The notes under the pieces are model-generated. The model saw nothing but the letters and a program-made list of their open reading frames with translations. It was not told where the DNA came from and did no database searches. The position numbers were made by a program, and so were the translations under genes. Below, in pieces: positions 48,782-57,754 of a DNA stretch of 64,000 nt (position 1 is its first letter; each line of letters begins with the position of its first letter). Source of the DNA: Aristophania vespae (lineage in GTDB: Bacteria > Pseudomonadota > Alphaproteobacteria > Acetobacterales > Acetobacteraceae); assembly GCF_009906835.1 (NCBI RefSeq), contig NZ_CP047652.1, positions 1,001,001 to 1,065,000 of the forward strand, written 5' to 3'.

Positions 48782-50155
48782 TTATTTCTGGTCCTGATTG
48801 GCAAATGGATTACGTGTCCCTCTTAATTGCAGCCTTATAGGGGTGCCAGGAAGATGAAATGTCTCCCTAATGCCATTAATGAGGTAACGCTTATAACTAT
48901 CTGGCAGTTTCTCAACTCTTGTTCCAAAAATAATAAAGGTCGGAGGCCGAGATTTAACCTGCGTGATATAGCGTAATTTTAGACGCCGTCCATCAACCAA
49001 TGGCGGTTGGTGCCGTTCAAGAGCCTCCTCAAACCAACGATTTAAATCACTTGTACCGACGCGAGCATTCCATATTTGGCTAACTCTTCTAACAGCTGGA
49101 AGGAGGCGATGAAGGCCAGCTCCCGTTAATGCCGAAAAGGGCACAACCGAAATACCACGCATTTGCGCAAGAGAAGACTCTATGCGGTCTGTTATAGCCG
49201 TCCGAACCTTCTGGTGGTTCTCTACAGCATCCCACTTATTAAGCGCTAGTACACAGCCGCGCCCTTCACGTTCAATTAATCGTGCTATTTGCAGGTCCTG
49301 TTCGTCAACGCCACGTGTCGCATCAAGCACTAAAATGACTATTTCAGCCATTTTCAGGGCCTCAATCGACGCAGAAACTGACATGCGCTCAAGGCCTTTA
49401 TCAACACGAGACCGTTTTCTCATTCCCGCTGTATCAACAATCTCGATAAGCCCTTCATCATCTCTGATAAAAGCGCTAACAGCATCTCGGGTTAATCCGG
49501 CTTCGGGGCCGGTAATCATACGCTCTTCACCTAGCAGACTGTTAAGAAGCGTAGATTTTCCTGCATTAGGACGTCCAACAATTGCTAAACGTAGAGGACT
49601 TTCTTGCTCAGATTCCTCTTTATCTTCCTCTTTAGGAAGGCGTGCTACGATCTCACTCATAAGATCAGCAAGCCCTTCCCCATGTTCAGCTGAAAGAGCT
49701 AATGGAGTGCCTAATCCAAGAGAATAAGCTTCGAGCGCGGCCTCGGTGCCAGCTTTGCCCTCTGCCTTATTGGCAACTAACAAAACAGGGCGGTTCTGTT
49801 TTCTAAGCCAAGATGCAAAATGAGCATCTATAGGTGTGATGCCAGCGCGTGCATCTATGCAAAACACAACAAGATCAGCCTGCGCTACACCTTGTTCTGA
49901 TGAAGATCTCATACGGCCAAATAAAGTTTCTGGAGCAGCTTCTTCTAACCCTGCCGTATCAATCAGACGGATGTGACGCCCCCTCACCAGGGCTTCACCT
50001 TCTTTACGATCACGCGTAACGCCTGGTTCGTCAGAGACAATAGCCTGGCGCCGGCCTACAAGCCGATTAAATAATGTAGATTTACCAACATTAGGGCGCC
50101 CTGCAATAACAACTACAGGGCGCCTTATTGAAGAATTTTTTTCAGCTATAGGCAC
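48782..50155 (-). CDS. der: ribosome-assembly GTPase Der (EngA)
   Basis: Double-GTPase required for 50S subunit assembly. Two G domains in tandem have P-loops GRPNVGKST and GRPNAGKST, with DTAGLEEA and DTAGMRKRSRVD switch regions and NKWD for the second. A KH-like C-terminal domain ends at NPFANQ. I prefer GTG 50155, with GGGG 6 bases upstream, over ATG 50167, whose ribosome site would be too close. Its start overlaps the end of bamB, the usual bamB-der order. Confidence 0.93.
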   Translation of the reverse strand: MPIAEKNSSIRRPVVVIAGRPNVGKSTLFNRLVGRRQAIVSDEPGVTRDRKEGEALVRGRHIRLIDTAGLEEAAPETLFGRMRSSSEQGVAQADLVVFCIDARAGITPIDAHFASWLRKQNRPVLLVANKAEGKAGTEAALEAYSLGLGTPLALSAEHGEGLADLMSEIVARLPKEEDKEESEQESPLRLAIVGRPNAGKSTLLNSLLGEERMITGPEAGLTRDAVSAFIRDDEGLIEIVDTAGMRKRSRVDKGLERMSVSASIEALKMAEIVILVLDATRGVDEQDLQIARLIEREGRGCVLALNKWDAVENHQKVRTAITDRIESSLAQMRGISVVPFSALTGAGLHRLLPAVRRVSQIWNARVGTSDLNRWFEEALERHQPPLVDGRRLKLRYITQVKSRPPTFIIFGTRVEKLPDSYKRYLINGIRETFHLPGTPIRLQLRGTRNPFANQDQK

Positions 50156-51587
50156 GCAATACCCCATCCTGACTTAACGTCAGAACGCTTCCATCACATA
50201 TAATTGGTTGTACTTGGCACGAGGCCGGAATAGAGTTCATTTGCTCTACCTTGCCCGTCGCAGCATCGATAACGACCATACCGTTTTTGGGAAGAGAAGA
50301 GAAGCAAACAAGTTTATTATTGGCTAATAGAGGCCCAACCCACTCAACTGAACCTTTTTGTTTTTTCTGATTTTCAAAGCGGCGAAGCTGGGTAATCCAG
50401 CGGACGCGACCAGAAATACGGTCAAGACAGGCTAATTGTTGATCTAATGAAAGAACAAATAGCCAGTCTCCACAAACACAAAGCGGGTTTTGACTGCTGA
50501 CTTCACGCTCCCAGAGGCGACGACCTGAACGCAAATCAATAGCAACCATAACCTGAGACATTGAAACCGCATAAGCTGTCCCGTCTTTGATGACAGGGGC
50601 CCCACGGATACAGGCAAAGTCAAGCATGGCCCCGCGCCCGTTACCGCCGCCCAAGCTGTCACTCCAGACTAGCTCGCCTGATGTAGCACGCAAGGCAACA
50701 AGCTCTCCGCTTCCAAAACCAGCGAGTATGATGCCATCAACAATAGCCGGTGCTGCAGCACCAAATAAGCCTGTATTGATATCAGTAGCCTGATAGGTCC
50801 ATATCTGACGACCCGTTTTAGCATCAAGCGCGTAAAGACGCTGATCTATGGTTGTAAAGACGACAAGTCCATTTTTTACTGTAGGAGCTGAACGACCGGG
50901 AGTAACAATATTTGCCGTCCATTTAATGCGTCCCGTTGCTGCATCTACAGCTAAAGCCTGTGCAACACCATCAACGATATAGAGCGTATCGCCCTCTAAG
51001 GCGATTCCCCCGCCAAGATTAGTAGAACGTGTATGTTTTGCAGGCTGACGGCGCCATAATAACTCGCGCTCTGGCCAGCTAAATGCACGAACAACCCCTT
51101 GGGCATCTGTTACAAAAAGGCGTCCATTCGCAATGAGAGGAGGAGACTGAAGAGCACCCCGATTATTAGGTGTAATCAGCACCCAGGAAAGAAAACTAAC
51201 AGGGTCAACCTCAGCCCCGATAGACCTATTCCATTGAAGTTTTGTTCCGCCATGCCACTTAGCGTTAACAGCCTGGTGAGATGCTACGCGACCATCCATT
51301 TTCCACTCATGCACCTCTTGTACAGGAGGAAGGGAAATAGGCATGGTCTCATGATGATCAACTCTCAGACCAGCACCTGTAGACAACACATCAAGGCGAT
51401 GACCACGAATAGCGGGCTTTTTATCATCAGTGCTGAAAATTCCACAACCAGCAAGGGCTGTAAGAGCACTGCCTGAAAAAGCGACTTTTAAGAGTTCACG
51501 ACGATTAAAGAAAGACGTTCCAGTCTTGGGCTTTTGATCATTTTGAGAGAGTTTTTCTTTATCATTATGGTGAGGAAAATCACGCAT
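50142..51587 (-). CDS. bamB: outer-membrane assembly lipoprotein BamB (PQQ-like propeller)
   Basis: Beta-propeller lipoprotein of the BAM complex that inserts outer-membrane proteins. The N-terminus has an RRELLK-containing signal ending at the lipobox LAGC. The body holds repeating blades such as TLYIVDGVAQALAVDAATGRIKW-type, RLYALDAKTGRQIW and QVMVAIDLRSGRRLWER. The 481-residue length is typical. Context supports it: a TPR protein precedes with TAATG coupling and der follows, as in E. coli yfgM-bamB-der. Confidence 0.9.
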   Translation of the reverse strand: MRDFPHHNDKEKLSQNDQKPKTGTSFFNRRELLKVAFSGSALTALAGCGIFSTDDKKPAIRGHRLDVLSTGAGLRVDHHETMPISLPPVQEVHEWKMDGRVASHQAVNAKWHGGTKLQWNRSIGAEVDPVSFLSWVLITPNNRGALQSPPLIANGRLFVTDAQGVVRAFSWPERELLWRRQPAKHTRSTNLGGGIALEGDTLYIVDGVAQALAVDAATGRIKWTANIVTPGRSAPTVKNGLVVFTTIDQRLYALDAKTGRQIWTYQATDINTGLFGAAAPAIVDGIILAGFGSGELVALRATSGELVWSDSLGGGNGRGAMLDFACIRGAPVIKDGTAYAVSMSQVMVAIDLRSGRRLWEREVSSQNPLCVCGDWLFVLSLDQQLACLDRISGRVRWITQLRRFENQKKQKGSVEWVGPLLANNKLVCFSSLPKNGMVVIDAATGKVEQMNSIPASCQVQPIICDGSVLTLSQDGVLRAYS

Positions 51588-52282
51588 TACTCAACATCTC
51601 CCAAAGTTTTTATTAATAAATTTGCCCGCTGGCGTAAAGCATCGCTCGAATCTGGTGAAGACTGGATTTCTACCAGTAATCTCTTGGCTTCTTTATGTTG
51701 CTCTGCCGTAGAGCCTGACTGGAGGTCAAGTGCCACCAATCCTTCTCTTCCCAGAGAGGCCCAACTCCCTCCCTGCTGAATCAATTTTTGATATCCCTGA
51801 CGCAAATCATCAGCTGCTAATTTGCTGAATTGAGAATTGAGCGAAAGATAGGAAGCTAGGTTTTTAAGCGCAGAATCAGCTTTTTTATTTTTTTGTACTT
51901 TATTCCAAAGCTCAAGAGCAGCCTGCTGATCTCCCTCTTGCTCTTTAAGGTCAGCTAATCTCATTTGAGCGTAACTTTTCACGCCTTCGGGTGAATTATC
52001 AGCCAGATTTGTGAGAATCGCTTCTGCTTTCTTTTTTAGACCAACATTATCTGAATTATTACTTTCAGAATGATTATCTAAAAAACGCAGCGCTTCGAAA
52101 TAACGCTCCGAGGCTCTATGCTGGGCAACCTTTAAATTATGGTTCTCCCATAGCCATACCCCCCCGCCAATAACGGCCAGGATTAATAGAACCACTGCTA
52201 CAACGCCGTATTTTTGCGCTGCTGCCTTGAGGCGCTGATTACGGAGCTCCTCGTTCATCTCTTGGATAAAATCGTCCGTCAC
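51587..52282 (-). CDS. membrane-anchored TPR protein, YfgM-like
   Basis: A protein of about 231 residues with one N-terminal membrane anchor (VVAVVLLILAVIGGGVWLW) and a TPR-like periplasmic region of helical pairs. In enterics YfgM sits before bamB and accompanies the SecYEG translocon. I chose GTG 52282 as start because AGGAAAG lies just upstream; the longer reading to 52348 adds a Cys-rich segment that looks untranslated. Its TAA shares a base with the bamB ATG. Confidence 0.85.
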   Translation of the reverse strand: MTDDFIQEMNEELRNQRLKAAAQKYGVVAVVLLILAVIGGGVWLWENHNLKVAQHRASERYFEALRFLDNHSESNNSDNVGLKKKAEAILTNLADNSPEGVKSYAQMRLADLKEQEGDQQAALELWNKVQKNKKADSALKNLASYLSLNSQFSKLAADDLRQGYQKLIQQGGSWASLGREGLVALDLQSGSTAEQHKEAKRLLVEIQSSPDSSDALRQRANLLIKTLGDVE

Positions 52283-52392
52283 GCTGCTTTCCTGCTGGAT
52301 CAGTCTGTCAAATTGGTGCAAGCATACGTGACATTTCCTTTCCAGCAAATAACCTATACCATTATTCAGTAAGAAAAACGGGTTTTGGGGCT

Positions 52393-53313
52393 ATGCTGAC
52401 TATTAAAATTATCATGATGCAAAAAAATGAAGGACCGGCTTTAGCACGCTGGTTAGCTCATTATGGCGCAATCTTTGGCATACCAAATCTCATTATATTG
52501 GATAATGGCTCTACAGATCCTTTAACCCTCTCCTTGCTTAATGAAGCAGAATATCGCGGGGCCGTCATAGAGAGAAACCTCACAAACCCTGAAGATTTTC
52601 AACATAAAGGACGACATCTTACAGCCTTGATCCATGCTCTGGATCATGACGAAGAGTACGATTTTGCGATTCCTGTTGATTGCGACGAAATTCTGGGAAT
52701 TTTTACTCCAGAGGGTCTTTCTATAGAAAAAAATACCATTCTTGCTGAATTTGCAGCCTTGAAATCCCATCGCGGGGCTTTTGCTATTTCACCCTCACTT
52801 TTTAATGTTCCTGAGAAAAAAGGCTGGTATTCCCCTAATCGCCATTTTCCAAAAGGTTTTGTTCCCTCACGCTGTGGGGCTGTCATTGATGACGGTCACC
52901 ATTTTCCTAGTTCAATGGAAATTGCTGGCCAACTTCCAACAAAATTTACTTATTTTCATCATCACAATCGCCCTTATCACGAGATGCAAAATTATTCTCG
53001 TGCTAAATTAAGTTTAGAAATTGAAGATGTTAATGATATTGAAAAATTGCGTGAACGAGAAAGACTCGCTCTGCCTGGAGGGCATTTAGTCCGGTCTCTT
53101 CTTTTAACCGAAAAAGAGTATGGAGCTATTTACGAAAAAGAAGTGCAGCTCTTTTTTGAAGGAAATAGCGTTATTTTACGCACCCCCAAAGGAGTGCGCC
53201 TATGGGATGCCAATTTATATCTTAAACGCCATCCCGATACGCATCATTATGGCCCCGGCCCCCTTTGCCATTATCTTATGCATGGCTTTTTAGAGGGCAG
53301 AGAACTTCCATAA
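52393..53313 (+). CDS. family 2-like glycosyltransferase
   Basis: A 306-residue cytosolic protein resembling the GT2 group (Glyco_tranf_2_4): KIIMMQKNEGPALARWLAHY at the start, LIILDNGSTDPL with the DNGS nucleotide contact, and VDCDEIL as the DxD-type metal motif. C-terminal parts have HHHNRPYHEM and the ending WDANLYLKRHPDT, seen in related sugar-transferring proteins. Acceptor unknown, likely a cell-surface glycan. It is divergent from the TPR-bamB-der operon and its stop pairs in a hairpin with pyrC. Confidence 0.8.
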   Translation: MLTIKIIMMQKNEGPALARWLAHYGAIFGIPNLIILDNGSTDPLTLSLLNEAEYRGAVIERNLTNPEDFQHKGRHLTALIHALDHDEEYDFAIPVDCDEILGIFTPEGLSIEKNTILAEFAALKSHRGAFAISPSLFNVPEKKGWYSPNRHFPKGFVPSRCGAVIDDGHHFPSSMEIAGQLPTKFTYFHHHNRPYHEMQNYSRAKLSLEIEDVNDIEKLRERERLALPGGHLVRSLLLTEKEYGAIYEKEVQLFFEGNSVILRTPKGVRLWDANLYLKRHPDTHHYGPGPLCHYLMHGFLEGRELP

Positions 53314-53326
53314 TTATTTATGGAAG
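53305..53326. terminator. hairpin containing both stop codons of the convergent GT2 gene and pyrC
   Basis: CTTCCATAA (53305-53313) pairs perfectly with TTATGGAAG (53318-53326) around loop TTAT. Both genes end in codons for Leu-Pro-stop, so their stops are base-paired to each other. Short and without a T run; termination is possible but unproven. Confidence 0.6.
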
Positions 53327-54637
53327 GAATGAAACAATTTTCCCTTTATTGTTGGAAATAATTTCATCATCTTTCATAACAATATTGCCACGAACGACTG
53401 TCGCAACAGGCCATCCTTTTACTTTTGTGCCATCAAAAGGAGTCCACCCTACTGGAGAGGCAATCCAGTCATTTGTGATTGTCCGCTCTTTTTTAAGATC
53501 AACCAAGGTAAAGTCAGCATCAAAACCAACCCCCAAACGCCCTTTGGTAGGAACGCCATAAATGCGTGCCGGTCCTGCTGCCATAACGTCAACAAGATGA
53601 GTAAGCGTTAATCTGCCTTCGTTAATGTGATTAAGCATTAAAGGAACAATTGTTTGCACACCTGTTAGTCCGGACGGACATTCAAGCCATGGCTGTCTTT
53701 TCGCACCAAGGGGATGAGGTGCATGATCTGATGATACAACATCAATGCGCCCATCAAGCAGAGCAGCCCAAATAGCGGCATGATGGTGAGCGTCACGAAT
53801 AGGAGGATTCATAACGGCAAGCCCTCCCAAACGCTCATAACATTCTGGTCCCACTTGTGTGAGGTGATTTGCTAACACCTCGGTAGAGGCTACATCACGA
53901 TGCTGAGCTAAAAATTCGAGTTCTTCAGCTGTAGAGACATGCAAAATATGGACAGGACGGCCGGTTTTATGGGCTAGAGCTACAATGCGTTTTGTGCCAC
54001 GGAAAGCACATTCTGCATCTCGCCACTCAGCATGCATGGCATATGGTTGCCCTTTGTGGAAAAGAGGCTTTCTTTCCTGCAAGCGATATTCATCTTCTGA
54101 ATGAAATGCTACTCGACGACGCCCTGAACGCAAAACGGCTTCTATGCTTGCGTCATCTTCAATCATAAGATTTCCGGTTGAAGACCCGGCAAAGACTTTG
54201 ACCGCACAAACGCCAGGCTCTTCTTCCAGGGCCGCTAATTGCGGTGTATTTTCACGAGTCGCACCGATATATATACCAACATCAATATTAGCGACGTTAT
54301 TTATATGCTCCCTCTTCCATTTTAGCATGGCAGAATCGGTAACAGCGGGGTTTGTATTTGGCATATCAAATACCGTTGCCACCCCACCGAGAGCAGCAGC
54401 ACGTGTACCTGTTTCTATCGTTTCGACTTCAGGTTTACCCGGATCACGAAGATGAACGTGAGAATCGATCAAGCCAGGTAGGACATATAAATGCGTTGCA
54501 TCAATGATCTCATCAGCTTCATCTTGCGATGTTACGGTAAGAGAAGCGATACGCCCGTTTTTCACACCTATATTCGCTTGCCCCTCTCCCCAGGGGAAAA
54601 CACATTTTCCATTACGTATGATCAAATCATAATGCAT
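53318..54637 (-). CDS. pyrC: dihydroorotase (class I, AllB/PyrC type)
   Basis: Zinc amidohydrolase that closes carbamoyl-aspartate to dihydroorotate. The 439-residue protein has the first metal site HVHLRDPG, then DMPNTNPAVTD, HILHVSTAEE and SSDHAPHPLGAKRQP with the metal-binding Asp. The class I length differs from E. coli PyrC. Allantoinase is related but less likely without purine genes nearby. The start at ATG 54637 has AGGAG 9 bases upstream; the longer frame to 54724 overlaps the heptosyltransferase gene. Confidence 0.9.
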   Translation of the reverse strand: MHYDLIIRNGKCVFPWGEGQANIGVKNGRIASLTVTSQDEADEIIDATHLYVLPGLIDSHVHLRDPGKPEVETIETGTRAAALGGVATVFDMPNTNPAVTDSAMLKWKREHINNVANIDVGIYIGATRENTPQLAALEEEPGVCAVKVFAGSSTGNLMIEDDASIEAVLRSGRRRVAFHSEDEYRLQERKPLFHKGQPYAMHAEWRDAECAFRGTKRIVALAHKTGRPVHILHVSTAEELEFLAQHRDVASTEVLANHLTQVGPECYERLGGLAVMNPPIRDAHHHAAIWAALLDGRIDVVSSDHAPHPLGAKRQPWLECPSGLTGVQTIVPLMLNHINEGRLTLTHLVDVMAAGPARIYGVPTKGRLGVGFDADFTLVDLKKERTITNDWIASPVGWTPFDGTKVKGWPVATVVRGNIVMKDDEIISNNKGKIVSFLP

Positions 54638-54662
54638 TAACTTAATCTCCTGCTCCCTGATT

Positions 54663-55577
54663 TTAAGAAGAACTATTAATTTTAACTGATTGTGAAAGCA
54701 AAGATTCTGCTTTTTCGATAACATTGGCGATAGAAATATGCTTCATATTTCCCTCCCCTTCACACCCGGGAGCAGAAAGTGCCATGGCATAAGGGCCTGA
54801 TGGTGCATATTGAGAGGCCTTGCTCGGTCCAAAAAGCCCCAAACTTGGCACAGCCAAAGAGGCTGCAAGATGCATCAAACCAGAATCGTTCCCAATAAAA
54901 AGACTACAATAAGATAAACAAGCAGCCACTTCAGATAAGACCTTTCCACCACCAAAATCAAAGGCTTGTGGTAAAGCCTTTAAGAGCGGTTCAGCTCTAT
55001 TATATTCTTCAGTTCCGGCACCATAAAATATGATAATTTTATAACCGCGCTTTGAAAAAAGCCTTCCTATATGGGCAAAATTTTCGGGTGGCCATATTTT
55101 ATAGGCTGTACCGGCAGTTGGTGCTAAAGCAACCCACTTGTCATTTTGCGACAATAAAGCTCGTGCCACTTCATAACGCTCTTTTTTAAGCCAGACGCGT
55201 GGATATTCATAAGAGGAAAAACCGAGCGCCTGTGCCTGTTGGGCAATTTTCAGACCAGCTCTTCGCCCCCCTTTAACAATAAAGCGTTTTTGGCTCCAAA
55301 GCCCCAAACTGACTAGTGATGATCGCAGATCAACCACCATGGACCAGCGGTGAAGCACGGTCTGTTTCCAAAGCTCTAACCAGTGACGATTATGCTTTTG
55401 TTTTTCTAAAGGAATTAATCTTTCACAATTAGGAAAAGCTTCAAATAATGGCTCAATATTTGGGCTACATATAATCGTAAATTTCGCAGTTGGATAACGC
55501 TTTAAAAGAGCAGCCAATAATGCTGTTGATATGACAGCATCACCTAATCTGTGAGAGCCTATAAAAAGGATTTTCAT
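54663..55577 (-). CDS. glycosyltransferase family 9 (heptosyltransferase-like)
   Basis: A 304-residue protein of the LPS-core heptosyltransferase family. N-terminal GSHRLGDAVISTALLAALLKRYP and C-terminal IGNDSGLMHLAASLAVPSLGLFGPSKASQYAP are the family's characteristic acceptor and ADP-heptose binding segments. The usual length is about 330-350. Which residue of the core it adds is unknown. Its start overlaps the dnaQ stop by 4 bases, so translation is coupled. Confidence 0.87.
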   Translation of the reverse strand: MKILFIGSHRLGDAVISTALLAALLKRYPTAKFTIICSPNIEPLFEAFPNCERLIPLEKQKHNRHWLELWKQTVLHRWSMVVDLRSSLVSLGLWSQKRFIVKGGRRAGLKIAQQAQALGFSSYEYPRVWLKKERYEVARALLSQNDKWVALAPTAGTAYKIWPPENFAHIGRLFSKRGYKIIIFYGAGTEEYNRAEPLLKALPQAFDFGGGKVLSEVAACLSYCSLFIGNDSGLMHLAASLAVPSLGLFGPSKASQYAPSGPYAMALSAPGCEGEGNMKHISIANVIEKAESLLSQSVKINSSS

Positions 55578-56272
55578 CCTTCTTTAAGCCAAAGAGGGTC
55601 GGTTATGGTTGCCAAAAAAGCAGCATGACGCGCTAAACTTTCCTGATCGGGTTCAGCCATAGGACGCGGGGTTCGGTCATAATTTACTGGAGTTCTTTTT
55701 TGTCCTGTGGAACCAGTTGTTCTGGTCTCTAAACCTGCTAGTCCTAACCCCCTTTGTCGTCCACCAATTAGCTCTACATAAACGTCTGATAATAAACGGC
55801 AGTCAAGTAGCGCGTTATGTGTTCCACGTTCAGATAGATCTATACCAAAACGTCGACAGAGTGCATCCAGGCTTGCAGGCATACCAGGATATTTTTTCCG
55901 TGCCATGATGACAGTATCAATAGCACGGCTTTTATAATCTAGGGGTGAGCGGCCACAGAGTTTTAATTCAGCATTAATGAATTTAAAATCGAAGGGCGCA
56001 TTATGGGCGATCATTTTATCATCGCCAATAAATTCTAAAAACTGATCTGCGATTTCGGCAAATTTTGGCTTACCCAATAAATCTTCGCGTTTAAAACCAT
56101 GAACTCGGGTTGCTTCGGCAGGAATATCACGCTCCGGGTCAATCAAAACATGAAAATTACGGCCAGTTCTCAAATCATTTTCAAGCTCAAGAGCCGCTAT
56201 TTCAATGACACGATCGCCTAAATCTGGATCCAAGCCAGTCGTTTCAGTATCAAAAAGAATAGAGCGTGTCAT
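55574..56272 (-). CDS. dnaQ: DNA polymerase III epsilon subunit (3'-5' exonuclease)
   Basis: Proofreading exonuclease of the replicative polymerase. The 232-residue protein has Exo I FDTETTGLDP (catalytic Asp, Glu), Exo II HNAPFDFKF, and Exo III HNALLDCRLL with the His and Asp of the DEDDh class. A C-terminal tail (PMAEPDQESLARHAAFLATI) would contact the alpha subunit. coaE lies upstream with a 12 bp gap, an order conserved in alphaproteobacteria. Confidence 0.95.
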   Translation of the reverse strand: MTRSILFDTETTGLDPDLGDRVIEIAALELENDLRTGRNFHVLIDPERDIPAEATRVHGFKREDLLGKPKFAEIADQFLEFIGDDKMIAHNAPFDFKFINAELKLCGRSPLDYKSRAIDTVIMARKKYPGMPASLDALCRRFGIDLSERGTHNALLDCRLLSDVYVELIGGRQRGLGLAGLETRTTGSTGQKRTPVNYDRTPRPMAEPDQESLARHAAFLATITDPLWLKEG

Positions 56273-56284
56273 AATATTTAGGCC

Positions 56285-56905
56285 TCAAACAGAATTATAT
56301 AAACGAGAATCATGTAAAATTTTAATAAGGTAAGACACTTGCTTCATTGTTTCTCCCATAGAAAGGCCTGTTTTTATAATAATGTCGGCCCTGTGAGATT
56401 TTATGGCCTCTGGCAATTGCCGAGACATCAGCTTAAGTGCCTCTTTCGGGGTCATTTTCTTTTGTTTTTCAAAACGGTCTTGCAAACGCTTAAGTCTAAT
56501 TCTTAATGGAGCCGAAGCCACAATAACGAGATCACAGTCTCTTTGAGCGCCCGTTTCCCACAAAAGTGGAATATCAAGAACGCATAATTTAGCCCCCTGT
56601 CTTCGACATGAATGAACAAAATCTTTGCGTTCTTTACGTACTAAAGGATGTATGATTTTTTCCAGCCGTCGCAACAATTTAGGATCGCGTGCAATGAGTG
56701 TGCGCAATTTCTCACGATCCAATTGATTATTATGCACGACACCGGGAAATGCTTTTTCTATTTTAGGTAAAGATTTCCCATGTGGCTTTTGCAAATTCCG
56801 CACACATAAATCAGCATCAAATACTGGAACATGGAAATAACGGAAACAGGAGGCTACGGTGCTTTTGCCCGCTGCCATTCCCCCTGTTAATCCTATGACA
56901 TACAT
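56285..56905 (-). CDS. coaE: dephospho-CoA kinase
   Basis: Last step of coenzyme A synthesis. The P-loop kinase of 206 residues has GLTGGMAAGKSTVAS at the start, FDADLCVRNLQ (substrate Asp), the lid arginines in RLKRLQDRF and VLDIPLLWETG. Normal length. It sits 6 bp after aroE in an aroE-coaE-dnaQ cluster. Confidence 0.94.
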   Translation of the reverse strand: MYVIGLTGGMAAGKSTVASCFRYFHVPVFDADLCVRNLQKPHGKSLPKIEKAFPGVVHNNQLDREKLRTLIARDPKLLRRLEKIIHPLVRKERKDFVHSCRRQGAKLCVLDIPLLWETGAQRDCDLVIVASAPLRIRLKRLQDRFEKQKKMTPKEALKLMSRQLPEAIKSHRADIIIKTGLSMGETMKQVSYLIKILHDSRLYNSV

Positions 56906-56911
56906 GACGTC

Positions 56912-57754
56912 TTAATGGTCACTTTGCTTATTAAGATCGGCATTGAGGCGCTCAATCAATTCATCATCAAGCTCTGGCTTAACACCAAACCATAAATGAA
57001 AACCTTCAATAGCCTGATAAATAAGCATACCAAGACCATCTACGGTTTTTAGCCCCTTCTCCTGCGCTGCCTTAATAAAAGGGGTTTCTCGTGGTGTGTA
57101 AACAATATCAGCAACGCATAAATGTGCCGGGGCCAAAGCCATAGCTTTTTGCCAGTCCAGACTTGGCGCACCATGCATTCCTAGAGATGTTCCATTAATC
57201 AGTAAATTAGCTTCGGGCAAGCGTGCGGGCCACTCATCCCAACCAATAACGTCTCCACCTTTTAATGCTTTAACAAGAGCCTTGGCCCTATCGACTGAGC
57301 GGTTAGCAATTAATACTTTGCAGCCTTTATCTAAAAGTGCCGCTATGATCGCTCTCGCAGCCCCTCCTGCACCTAAAATAATGACAGTGCCTTCTATAGA
57401 CCCACCATGCGCTAGAACATTCTCACAAAATCCTGTTCCGTCCGTACAATCACCTATAATACGGCCATTTACAAATTTGAGCGTATTGGCGGCCCCGGCC
57501 CGCAAAGCAGTGGGCGTTAATTCATCGCATATTGTATAAGCGGCTTCTTTATGAGGAATAGTGACATTTACACCTTTAAAGCCGGAAGCAGCTAAACCAC
57601 GCAGAGCCATTTCAACCTGCCCTGGCTTTACAGCTAACGGAACATAAGCCGCATTCACATTATATTTTTTACACCAATATTGATGCATTAATGGAGACCG
57701 TGAATGACTGACTGGCCAACCAACAAGCCCTGCTAATTCCGTTTTGCCATCCAT
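56912..57754 (-). CDS. aroE: shikimate dehydrogenase
   Basis: NADPH-dependent reduction of dehydroshikimate to shikimate. The 280-residue protein has the shikimate site GWPVSHSRSPLMHQ and NVTIPHKEAA (catalytic Lys), the nucleotide motif ILGAGGAARAI, and the VADIVYTPRETPF segment. The stop of the upstream amidohydrolase and the ATG share one base (57754), so the pair is translationally coupled. Confidence 0.95.
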   Translation of the reverse strand: MDGKTELAGLVGWPVSHSRSPLMHQYWCKKYNVNAAYVPLAVKPGQVEMALRGLAASGFKGVNVTIPHKEAAYTICDELTPTALRAGAANTLKFVNGRIIGDCTDGTGFCENVLAHGGSIEGTVIILGAGGAARAIIAALLDKGCKVLIANRSVDRAKALVKALKGGDVIGWDEWPARLPEANLLINGTSLGMHGAPSLDWQKAMALAPAHLCVADIVYTPRETPFIKAAQEKGLKTVDGLGMLIYQAIEGFHLWFGVKPELDDELIERLNADLNKQSDH

